DNA from: an uncultured Eubacteriales bacterium
GTDB lineage: Bacteria; Bacillota; Clostridia; Oscillospirales; Oscillospiraceae
Length of the DNA stretch: 37,835 nt
Assembly: GCA_900315595.1 (NCBI GenBank)
Contig: OMZQ01000017.1
Span: forward strand, 1-37,835
Reading direction: 5' to 3'
Shown here piece after piece: positions 16,600 to 23,836 of the stretch. Position 1 is the stretch's first letter. The number at the start of each line of letters is the position of its first letter. The translations under genes and the position numbers were made by a program. The notes beneath the pieces were generated by a model, which was given only the letters and a program-made list of their open reading frames with translations, did no database searches and was not told where the DNA came from.

Positions 16600-17486
16600 G
16601 TGCACTATGTGAAAGCAAAGGGGATCTTATCCTCTCAAAACGGAATGAATTTATATCGGGGCTGCACGCACGGATGTATTTACTGCGATTCCAGAAGCAC
16701 ATGCTATCGGATGGATCACGCTTTTAGGATATCGAGGTCAAAGAAAACGCCCTTGAATTGCTGGAAGACGCGCTGCGCCGCAAGAGAAAACCCTGTATGA
16801 TCGGAACGGGCTCCATGAGCGATCCTTACGCCCCGCTGGAGCTGAAAACAGAATACACACGAAAAGCATTGTTGATCATCGAGAAATACGGCTGCGGCGT
16901 CGCGCTGCAGACGAAGTCCGATCTGGTGCTCCGGGATCTGGATATCCTGAAACGCATCAACGAAAAGACCAAAGCCGTGATTCAGATGACGCTGACAACA
17001 GCGGATGAAAACCTGTGTAAAATCATCGAGCCGAACGTCTGCACGACAAAAGAGCGGTTCGAGGCGCTGAAAACCTTGCGCGAGAACGGGATTCCCACCG
17101 TCGTGTGGCTGTGTCCGATCCTGCCCTATCTCAACGACACCCGGGAGAACGTTGAGGCGATCCTTCGGATGTGTACGGAAGCTCAGGTGCGCGGCGTGAT
17201 CTGCTTTGGAATGGGGCTGACGCTTCGCGACGGCAGCCGTGAATATTTCTATCGTCAGCTTGATCGGCATTTCCCCGGATTGAAGGAGCGCTATATCCGG
17301 GAATACGGAGACCGCTACGAGATCCCCAGTCCGCGCAGCGATGCGCTGATGCGGTTGTTTCATCACACCTGCGAGCAAAACGGGATGATGCACGATAACG
17401 ATGAGATCTTCGCTTATCTGCACCGCTTTGAAGAAAAGGAGCCGTTCGGACAGCTCAGCTTATGGCAGCTTCAGCGGAATGAATGA
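16600..17486 (+). pseudogene. Radical-SAM protein of the SPL-like family, single-base frameshift
   Basis: Two overlapping frames together make one protein of about 295 residues. The first starts at GTG 16600 (GGAGGG 6 nt upstream) and carries the radical-SAM cluster motif C-x3-C-x2-C in RGCTHGCIYCDS. After CYRMDHAF the coding continues in another frame as DIEVKENAL and runs to 17486 (TGSMSDPYAPLE, ALQTKSDLVLRD, VWLCPILPYLND). Adding one G after 16725 (TTT-AG to TTT-GAG) restores a single frame, so one base appears deleted there. The family (spore photoproduct lyase-like radical SAM proteins) has no settled substrate. This is either a genuine inactivation or an assembly error; the next gene is also broken, which favours decay. 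Confidence 0.8.
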
Positions 17487-17527
17487 CGGTCGTGGATCAA
17501 CGACGCTTGATGGGAAAAGAGGAGCCT

Positions 17528-17746
17528 ATGAAAGACGCGGTATTATACGTTCACGGCAAAGGCGGCAGCGCGGCTGAAAGCGATCACTACAAAACGCTGT
17601 TCCCGGATTGCACGGTCACTGGGCTGGATTATCCCTCCTTTACACCCTGGGAAGCCGGGGCGGAGATCCGCGCGGCGGCGGAGGAACTGAAGCGACTGGA
17701 TCAGAAGCGAAGCCCTTTGACGCCCGGACGGAATAAAAATATATAA
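17528..17746 (+). pseudogene. Truncated alpha/beta-hydrolase-like gene
   Basis: 72 codons from ATG 17528 (GAGGAG 4 nt upstream). It begins as a small alpha/beta hydrolase: LYVHGKGGSAAES carries the oxyanion HGKGG loop, then YKTLFPDCTVTGLDYPS and TPWEAGAEI. After about residue 57 the sequence stops resembling the family and ends in QKRSPLTPGRNKNI. The nucleophile elbow (GxSxG) and the rest of the fold are absent; members of this type are normally near 200 residues. It appears to be a 5' remnant left by an internal deletion. It sits between a frameshifted radical-SAM gene and a seemingly intact HAD gene. Confidence 0.7.
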
Positions 17747-17780
17747 AGAATGGTATTCGAGAAAGTGAGGGCATGAAAGA

Positions 17781-18383
17781 ATGCGGATCTACGTTGATTT
17801 TGACGATTGCCTGTGCGAGACAGGAAGGGCATTCTCACAGCTTGCGCTGGAAATGTTCCAGAAGCACGTTCCCTATGACCGGATGCATGATTTTGAACTG
17901 GAGAAGTCTTTTGATCTGGATGCGGAACAATATGAGCGGCTTATGCTTCGGGGGCACGAGCCGGAGATCCTGCTGTCGTATGAGGCGACGCCGGGCGCTG
18001 CAGAGACCATAAACGAATGGATTTCCTGCGGGCACGAGGTATCGATCATTACCGGCCGCCCATCCAGCGTTTACGAGCCGTCCCGTATCTGGCTGGATGC
18101 GCACGGACTCAAGAATGTCGGACTGTACTGTCTCAACAAATACGGAAGAGATCATTTTCTCAAAAACAGCAGCAGCACGCTTGAACTGGAAGACTATTAC
18201 AGGATGAAGTTTGATTACGCGGTTGAGGATTCTCCGAAGGCGTTCCGTTTCTTCGAACATCTGCCGGAGCTTAAGGTCCTGGTGTTTGACAGGCCGTGGA
18301 ACAGAGCATGCGCTTTTCCGAACGGAAACTATCAAAGATGCGCCGATTGGGAGAGCATTCGCAGGATCGTTGCTGGTGCGTGA
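17781..18383 (+). CDS. HAD-family 5'-nucleotidase-like hydrolase (NT5C type)
   Basis: 200 aa. HAD motif I is DFDDCLCET, with nucleophile Asp6 and Asp8; motif II is IITGRP; motif IV is the acidic pair region AVEDSPKAF. Length and the Cys/Glu pattern after motif I resemble bacterial NT5C-type deoxyribonucleotidases. It probably dephosphorylates a nucleoside monophosphate or similar small phosphate ester in the cytoplasm. GAGGG lies about 10 nt before the ATG. It lies 34 nt after the truncated hydrolase and converges on the lactate-dehydrogenase-like gene with only 31 nt between stops; no clear terminator is visible in that gap. Confidence 0.75.
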   Translation: MRIYVDFDDCLCETGRAFSQLALEMFQKHVPYDRMHDFELEKSFDLDAEQYERLMLRGHEPEILLSYEATPGAAETINEWISCGHEVSIITGRPSSVYEPSRIWLDAHGLKNVGLYCLNKYGRDHFLKNSSSTLELEDYYRMKFDYAVEDSPKAFRFFEHLPELKVLVFDRPWNRACAFPNGNYQRCADWESIRRIVAGA

Positions 18384-18414
18384 GAAAGGGACGGGCATTC
18401 AGAATGGTTTCTGC

Positions 18415-19452
18415 TCAAAAGCATCGTTCTTTTCGATCCTGTTTGCACTGCTCGATGCTGCCGCAGCGGTAGCAAAGCTCATTGTCACAAATCCCGTCGT
18501 TCCTGAAATAAGACAGGATATTGCGCACGGTGGTTTCCGCGATATTGTTCAGGGCCTCTTTGGTCAAAAACGCCTGGTGGGACGTGACGATCACGTTGGG
18601 CATGGAGATCAGCCGGGAGAGCAGGTCGTCGTTGAGAATGTGGCCGGAGCGGTCCTCAAAGAAAACGTCGGATTCCTCCTCGTACACGTCCAGGCAGGCC
18701 GCGCCGATTTTGCGGGCCTTGATCCCCTCCAGCAGGGCCTCGGCGTCGATCAGGCCGCCCCGGGAGGTGTTCACGAGCACCACGCCCTTTTTCATCCGTC
18801 CGATCGCCGCAGCGTCGATCATGTGCCGGGTCTGCTCCGTCAGCGGGCAGTGCAGGGAGATGACGTCGGCCCGCTCGAGCAGCTCGTCCAGCGGCACGTA
18901 GTCGATGCCGCCGTTCGTCGCCGGGAACGGGTCATAGGCGATGATCTTCATGCCGAAGCCGCGGCAGATGTCGATAAAGATCCGGCCGATCTTTCCGGTG
19001 CCGACGACGCCCACGGTCTTGCCGTGGAAATCGAAGCCCGTGAGACCGTTCAGGGAGAAATTGAATTCCCGCGTGCGGTTGTAGGCCTTGTGAATGCGGC
19101 GCACGGAGGTCAGAAGCAGGGCGATCGCGTGCTCCGCCACGGCATAGGGAGAGTAGGCGGGCACGTGTACCACGTGGACCTTGCCAAAGGCAGCGGCCAC
19201 GTCCACGTTGTTGTAGCCCGCCGAGCGCAGGGCGATCAGCTTCACCCCGCAGCGATACAGCCTGTCGATGACCGCGGCGTTCACCGTGTCGTTCACGAAG
19301 ACGCACACGGCCTCACAGCCCCGCGCCAGCTCCACGGTGTCCTCGTTCAGCCTGATCTCCAGAAACCGGAACTGCATCTCTTGCGCGGCGCCATAGCGTT
19401 CAAAGGAGGGCTTGTCATACTCCTTCGCGTCATAGAACGCAATCTTGATCAT
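18415..19452 (-). CDS. D-lactate dehydrogenase-family 2-hydroxyacid dehydrogenase with Cys-rich tail
   Basis: 345 aa from ATG 19452 (AAAGGAG 8 nt upstream; the longer frame has no RBS). The NAD-binding loop is GTGKIG (151-156). Catalytic residues are Arg231 (NTSRGG), Glu260 (DVYEEE) and His292 (SHQAF), the Arg-Glu-His triad of D-2-hydroxyacid dehydrogenases; the sequence closely follows the fermentative LdhA group, reducing pyruvate to D-lactate. The last 25 residues carry five cysteines (Cys322, 327, 330, 336, 344; CDNELCYRC then C and C), beyond the usual end of the fold. They could bind a metal or act as a redox-sensitive tail. Substrate is inferred. Confidence 0.87.
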   Translation of the reverse strand: MIKIAFYDAKEYDKPSFERYGAAQEMQFRFLEIRLNEDTVELARGCEAVCVFVNDTVNAAVIDRLYRCGVKLIALRSAGYNNVDVAAAFGKVHVVHVPAYSPYAVAEHAIALLLTSVRRIHKAYNRTREFNFSLNGLTGFDFHGKTVGVVGTGKIGRIFIDICRGFGMKIIAYDPFPATNGGIDYVPLDELLERADVISLHCPLTEQTRHMIDAAAIGRMKKGVVLVNTSRGGLIDAEALLEGIKARKIGAACLDVYEEESDVFFEDRSGHILNDDLLSRLISMPNVIVTSHQAFLTKEALNNIAETTVRNILSYFRNDGICDNELCYRCGSIEQCKQDRKERCF

Positions 19453-19523
19453 AGGGATCACTCCTTTGCCATAGCTTGCCTCCCCTGCCGCGCATTTATT
19501 CCGGAAGAAGCCCAAGGAGCGTC

Positions 19524-22319
19524 TTACTTACTGTTTGTCAACTGCTGATATCGTTTCATAAGCTCCGCGACGCAGGAGGCTTCGGTGGTGGTTTTCACAT
19601 CGAAGCCGTAGGCCTGCATGACGGCGCGGTCGTTGGCCTGTTGGGCCTTGCGGAGCTCCGGGGGCATGGTGGTCTCGTCGTAGAGGTCGGCAAGGCTGCA
19701 ATCCGGGTACAGGGCTCTTGCGTCCAGAATCCCCTGCGCCGTCTGCTCGATCCTGGCCTTCTGCTCCTCCGACGGATTGGGCCAGGGGAAGTTGTTGTAG
19801 ACAACCCCAGCAGAATACCGATAATCACTTTTTATTCGCCCGCAAACCACTCGCATCCATGCCATATGGACATTCGACATCAGCACGCCAAAATGGAATA
19901 ATGTTGCTTCTGGCATCATTAAATTGGCATCACCACATAAGGTGCTGTTGTCCATGTATCCGAACGGTATGTATCTGCGTTTTTCAGAAGAATGCCTAGG
20001 AATGATTAGATAATTGCCCTTTGGCATATTCTCAACATGAAAACGAGTCGGTTTTTCTGCCAACTTAACCGTACCAGCACTTGAACTCGATAGACGAAAT
20101 GCTTTCACTGCCTCTACACGTGCTAGGCAGTTTGGCATTCGTCGCAGCTCATTTGGTGGACAGTTACCAAGCCAGAGGCAATACCGTGGTTTGCGGTTGA
20201 TGAACTCTTGCGCACCGTACCAAGGCAAAAACCATTTTTCGGATGAAGGTTCTATAGAAACAAAAGCTTCTTTTTCTTCTTTTGTGAATAAGTAGTTTCC
20301 TCCGTCAATCGGTTTATTTCCGATACCGATTTTGGGAACTTTGCAGATCGGATTTGCACGATTCTCCAAAAACACATCATCTGCGTCAATAAGGTATGCA
20401 TTGATATGCTTCGCCACCACTCGATCTTCGCCAGTAAAAATCACTTTTTCTGTGGTAGAATTGCAAGCACTAAATCCAACAACAACACAGTGAACATGTG
20501 CAATATTTTTTGCCTCACTATCCCATCGAAATGTTCGATACGCATAATCAATTCTGATTCCAGCACCGAAAAGCGGTTTCCATAGTATAGGGACTTCTTC
20601 ACCCTGAGTAACAGAATTGGTTGAAACAAGCGCAGATCGAATTTGTGTTCCCATCATAAGATCCGAACACTTTTTATACCAGCAGCTCACATAGTCTAAA
20701 TTGCCTGCATTCTTCCATCCTGGAAACACCCTGTTTATATCATCTTTTTGATCCTTGCTCATGAGCCTCGCCCCCACAAATGGCGGGTTGCCCATGATGT
20801 ATTTGAGCTTCTCCTTGGGAACCACAGTTTCCCAGTCAATCCGCAGGGCGTTGGCCTCGACGATGTTGGCGTAGGATTTGAGCGGAAGGAAGTCGATCTC
20901 ATAGCGGACGATGTGTTCCGTTTCCCGAAGCATCTGGCTTTCAGCGATCCAGAGGGCGGTTTTGGCAACGGTCACGGCGAAATCGTTGATCTCGATGCCG
21001 TAGAACTGACCGATGGAGACCTTGATGGGGTCCAGGGTCTCGCCCATGACGATCTGACCCTCGGTGCTGCCCTTGTCCGTGGCAATAATGCCCTCGACCA
21101 CCTTATTCTCCAAGCGACGCAGAGAAAGATAGGTCTCGGTCAGGAAGTTGCCGGAGCCGCAGGCCGGGTCCAGGAAGGTCAGGCCTGCCAGCTTCTTCTG
21201 GAAGTCCCGCAGACGGCTGTTTTTTGTCCTGGGAATGGGGATGGCATCGATTTCCGCGAACTCCGCTTGCAGATCGTTCAGAAACAGCGGGTCAATGACT
21301 TTGTGAATGTTTTCGATGCTGGTATAGTGCATGCCGCCGGAGCGCCGGGTTTCCGGGTTCAGGGTGCTTTCAAAGACAGCGCCGAAAATCGTGGGACTAA
21401 TCTCGGACCAGTCAAAGTCGCCGCTGGCCTTTTGCAGCAGCGTGGAAAGCAGCTCGTCGGTAAGCGGCGGGATTTCAATATCTTCGTCTGCAAACAGACC
21501 GCCGTTGACGTAGGGGAAGGAAGCCAGCAGCGGGTCGTCGTCCGCAAGATACGGGTCGCGGTCTTCCGGCTTCTGGTCGAGCACGCGGAACAGCTTGCGC
21601 AGGGCATTCCGCGCATTTCTCGCGTCGAACTGCGCCATGTAGTCATGGAACAGGTTCTTCTTGCCGAAGATGCATGCGTCCTCGGCATAGAGGCAGAACA
21701 CAAGCCGGACACAGAGCTTGTTGAGGCTTTTCAGAGTTTCGGGATCGTTTGGATTCTTATACTGCTTCAAAAAAGCTTCGTACAGCACGCCGACCAGCTC
21801 ACCGGCTTGCAGGGAAATCCGCATTTCATCGGTGAGCTTTTGTGTTTTCTGATTGACCAGGAAATCCAGCAGATGATATTTTGACTGCAAATCAGCCAGA
21901 GCCAGCTTCAGGGGTTCCGGCTTCTTCTGGTTCATATCGTAGATCCAGATCTCGGCAAAATTGGACGTAACGATCCAGCGGGCTTTCTCGTCAAAGGGAA
22001 GTCCGTTGTCGTACATCTTCGCCTGCTCATAGGGCGTCATGCCGTTGTGCCCGGCCTGGGGCTTGTCCAGGGCAATGCCGAGGGATTTTTGCTCGATCAG
22101 CACATGGGTTTCGGGGATATAGGCGTCGATTCGTTTCGTGTTCCCGTCCGGCCCGATGACCTTCTTTTCAAAATCCACACGGTCCGTCACCTTTTCGACA
22201 CCGAGAACGTCTTGCAGAACGTCAATCCAATAGGAACGCGCGTCCTCGTCCTCGCGTCCCTTTCCCTTCCACTTGTAGAAGAACTGCCGCGCGGCTTCTC
22301 TCTGCTGAATGTCTGTCAT
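19524..22319 (-). CDS. MmeI-like single-chain (type IIL) restriction-modification protein
   Basis: 931 aa, close to the roughly 920 aa of MmeI; GGAG lies 8 nt before the ATG. Order: N-terminal PD-(D/E)xK nuclease with Asp65 ... Glu76-x-Lys78 (VLIEQK); helical spacer (about 150-300); gamma-type N6-adenine methyltransferase with motif I DPACGSGNF (384-392) and motif IV NPPF (511-514); then target-recognition and C-terminal domains (PWPNPSEEQ near 840). Such proteins methylate one strand and cut about 20 bp away using the same recognition domain, so no separate subunit is needed. The segment coding for about 520-840 is visibly AT-richer than the rest, suggesting exchange of the recognition domain. 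The target sequence cannot be predicted. Confidence 0.88.
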   Translation of the reverse strand: MTDIQQREAARQFFYKWKGKGREDEDARSYWIDVLQDVLGVEKVTDRVDFEKKVIGPDGNTKRIDAYIPETHVLIEQKSLGIALDKPQAGHNGMTPYEQAKMYDNGLPFDEKARWIVTSNFAEIWIYDMNQKKPEPLKLALADLQSKYHLLDFLVNQKTQKLTDEMRISLQAGELVGVLYEAFLKQYKNPNDPETLKSLNKLCVRLVFCLYAEDACIFGKKNLFHDYMAQFDARNARNALRKLFRVLDQKPEDRDPYLADDDPLLASFPYVNGGLFADEDIEIPPLTDELLSTLLQKASGDFDWSEISPTIFGAVFESTLNPETRRSGGMHYTSIENIHKVIDPLFLNDLQAEFAEIDAIPIPRTKNSRLRDFQKKLAGLTFLDPACGSGNFLTETYLSLRRLENKVVEGIIATDKGSTEGQIVMGETLDPIKVSIGQFYGIEINDFAVTVAKTALWIAESQMLRETEHIVRYEIDFLPLKSYANIVEANALRIDWETVVPKEKLKYIMGNPPFVGARLMSKDQKDDINRVFPGWKNAGNLDYVSCWYKKCSDLMMGTQIRSALVSTNSVTQGEEVPILWKPLFGAGIRIDYAYRTFRWDSEAKNIAHVHCVVVGFSACNSTTEKVIFTGEDRVVAKHINAYLIDADDVFLENRANPICKVPKIGIGNKPIDGGNYLFTKEEKEAFVSIEPSSEKWFLPWYGAQEFINRKPRYCLWLGNCPPNELRRMPNCLARVEAVKAFRLSSSSAGTVKLAEKPTRFHVENMPKGNYLIIPRHSSEKRRYIPFGYMDNSTLCGDANLMMPEATLFHFGVLMSNVHMAWMRVVCGRIKSDYRYSAGVVYNNFPWPNPSEEQKARIEQTAQGILDARALYPDCSLADLYDETTMPPELRKAQQANDRAVMQAYGFDVKTTTEASCVAELMKRYQQLTNSK

Positions 22320-22582
22320 AAACTCAACTCCATATCTTGTCTGTCGCTCTGGCTGCCGCCGGGGCTTTTTCAGTCTTAACAGCTTTTAAGAGGCAATCAG
22401 CGCCCCATCCGCACTTACGGAACACGCCGGGCGACGGGTGAGGCTGCTTTTTTCAGACACCAACCAGGTTGATGTCGTGTCTGACGAAGCTTCATAGCGC
22501 GGCGTTTTGGAAAGTTGCGGAACGGAAGGAACCGTGGTCTGCAAAGCCGAATGCCGCGGAAGCATATAACCAACCGATAATA

Positions 22583-22611
22583 ATTATACAATGAAACTAT
22601 CGAAAAAGCAA
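22583..22611 (-). promoter_or_regulatory. Predicted promoter upstream of the MmeI-like gene
   Basis: On the minus strand, TTGCTT (22611-22606), 17 nt, TATAAT (22588-22583). The resulting leader to ATG 22319 would be about 255 nt and contains no recognised riboswitch. Confidence 0.5.
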
Positions 22612-22617
22612 CAGCAG

Positions 22618-22655
22618 AATTGGGCCGGAGAGCCGGAATTGGGCCGGAGAGCCGG
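22618..22655. repeat. Perfect 19-bp tandem duplication
   Basis: Two adjacent identical copies of AATTGGGCCGGAGAGCCGG at 22618-22636 and 22637-22655, just upstream of the predicted MmeI-like promoter. Confidence 0.9.
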
Positions 22656-22713
22656 AACCTTCTGAACTGCGGTAACTGTTCAGCCCATGCGAAACCGAAA
22701 CGGTTTTGCGCAG

Positions 22714-22833
22714 GGCGGCCAGACCTCTGGCCGCCGCGCTGTCTGCTGCCCGGTGGGACGGTTCGGCAGGTGGCAGGGACTGATCGACGCAGGAAAGATC
22801 CCTCCTCTTGCGGGGATGGCAGCATCCTGCGTC
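22714..22833. repeat. Two GC-rich extragenic hairpins
   Basis: GGCGGCCAG/CTGGCCGCC (22714-22722 with 22727-22735, 4-nt loop) and GACGCAGGA/TCCTGCGTC (22786-22794 with 22825-22833), the latter with an inner ATCCC/GGGAT-type stem. No gene is supported in 22320-23246; open frames there are composition artefacts. Together with the tandem array this looks like an accumulation of extragenic palindromes. Confidence 0.65.
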
Positions 22834-22868
22834 TGACGCAAGCCGGATGACGAAAGAGGTGAACCTCG

Positions 22869-23184
22869 TTCCGGCGTACCTCCGGGACGGGGAACCCGTC
22901 CCCTACGCAGGGGACGTCGCATGATCGCATACACCTCGTAGGGGCCGGGTCTCCCGGCCCGCACGTTCCAACACGTTTCGGCGTACCTCCGGGACGGGGA
23001 ACCCGTCCCCTACGATGGCCCGCACGTTCCAACACGTTTCGGCGTACCTCCGGGACGGGGAACCCGTCCCCTACGCTGGCCCGCACGTTCCAACACGCTC
23101 CGCCGTACCTCCGGGACGGGGAACCCGTCCCCTACGACGGCCCGCACGTTCCAACACGCTCCGGCGTACCTCCGGGACGGGGAA
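22869..23184. repeat. 61-bp tandem repeat array with an internal palindrome
   Basis: The unit from GCACGTTCCAACACG to CTACGATGGCCC recurs with period 61 at 22961, 23022, 23083 and (partial) 23144; an extra copy of the core lies at about 22874. Each full core contains GGGACGGG-GAA-CCCGTCCC, an 8-bp stem with a 3-nt loop. Units differ at only a few positions, including between the palindromes, so these are not CRISPR spacers. Confidence 0.9.
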
Positions 23185-23203
23185 GGGGATCAACAGACAC
23201 GGC

Positions 23204-23242
23204 GTGAAAAAACTGCCCTTTCCCGGGATGGGAAAAGGCAGT
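23204..23242 (-). terminator. Terminator of the YjbR-family gene
   Basis: ACTGCC-c-TTTCCC (23212-23224) pairs with GGGAAA-a-GGCAGT (23230-23242), one internal mismatch and a 5-nt loop. On the minus strand it is followed by TTTTTT. It starts 5 nt after the stop. Confidence 0.88.
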
Positions 23243-23246
23243 ATTC

Positions 23247-23600
23247 TTATTCCGTCAGCGAATAGCTGACGTCCAGCAGCTCTTTGATCGTCTGATCCTC
23301 CGCGCTTCCGTCGAGCAGGACGCCGAGCCAATGGTTTTTATTCATATGCCACGCCTTGGTGATGCCCGGCTGGCCGAGGTAGGAGCCGCCGATGATCGGC
23401 CCGGTTTTCACGTCGAGCAGGAAAGTCGGGCCTTCTCCGGGCAGACCGAGCTTGGAACGCTCGACCTCCATCCCGACGCCAAACCATTTCCGGTTGTTTG
23501 CATGCCGAAAAACGAAGGTCTGCGGGTAGTCCGCCCAAAGGTACTCCGGCGCTGCGTGATAGGTCTGATTGACGTAATGGATCAGTTCATTCACATTCAT
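23247..23600 (-). CDS. MmcQ/YjbR family protein
   Basis: 117 aa, the usual family length. Pattern: FRHANNRKWFGVGMEV, then FLLDVKTGPIIGGSYLGQPGI split by short loops, AWHMNKNHWLGVLLDGS and a C-terminal ELLDVSYSLT. YjbR proteins have a MotA-C-like/CyaY-like fold and are often annotated as DNA-binding; the real function is unclear. The ATG has no good RBS of its own but lies inside the end of a 41-codon upstream frame (stop at 23587), which has a strong RBS, so translation is probably coupled. It is followed by a strong terminator. Confidence 0.88.
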   Translation of the reverse strand: MNVNELIHYVNQTYHAAPEYLWADYPQTFVFRHANNRKWFGVGMEVERSKLGLPGEGPTFLLDVKTGPIIGGSYLGQPGITKAWHMNKNHWLGVLLDGSAEDQTIKELLDVSYSLTE

Positions 23601-23712
23601 AGCCGTTCAAGATTCGCTCGCCGTTCCGGGCGGGTCCTGTGGGGCGAAGACGGACGACTCGCTGCTCCGGCATGGGGTAAACCGCCTGCAGGAAACCTAA
23701 ATCCTTTTTCAC
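23587..23712 (-). CDS. 41-residue upstream ORF overlapping the YjbR gene start
   Basis: GTG at 23712 with AAAGGAG 8 nt upstream opens a 41-residue frame beginning MKKDLGFLQAVYPMPEQR and ending NGYECE, with its TGA 11-13 nt inside the YjbR gene. It is the first translatable frame after a good promoter, so it is likely translated. The first 14 residues recall the N-terminus of small flavin-reductase-like proteins (from memory, unverified), after which the sequence is low-complexity and basic. It is either a coupling leader peptide or the 5' stub of a deleted gene fused to the YjbR gene. Confidence 0.5.
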   Translation of the reverse strand: MKKDLGFLQAVYPMPEQRVVRLRPTGPARNGERILNGYECE

Positions 23713-23768
23713 GTTAAAAACTCCTTTCGCAGCAAAGCCGCTTATCTTTTTGTTTTGTTCATGCTATA

Positions 23769-23796
23769 ATTATACGAGGCGTTCGAAAAAAATCAA
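23769..23796 (-). promoter_or_regulatory. Promoter of the leader ORF-YjbR unit
   Basis: On the minus strand, TTGATT (23796-23791), 16 nt, TATAAT (23774-23769). Predicted +1 is about 23762, with the GTG start about 50 nt downstream. Confidence 0.65.
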
Positions 23797-23836
23797 GTAA
23801 ACCTCGCGTCTGCTCCCGAAGCTCCACTGCCCGGAT

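Noticed and set aside
18211..19548. 445-codon plus-strand open frame.
   Set aside because: Antisense to the D-lactate-dehydrogenase-like gene.
22415..23086. 223-codon minus-strand open frame.
   Set aside because: It is read through the repeats and hairpins, has a repetitive Arg/Pro composition and no RBS.
22869..23184. CRISPR array.
   Set aside because: The sequences between the repeated palindromes are nearly identical, the period is 61 with no variable spacers, and there are no cas genes.
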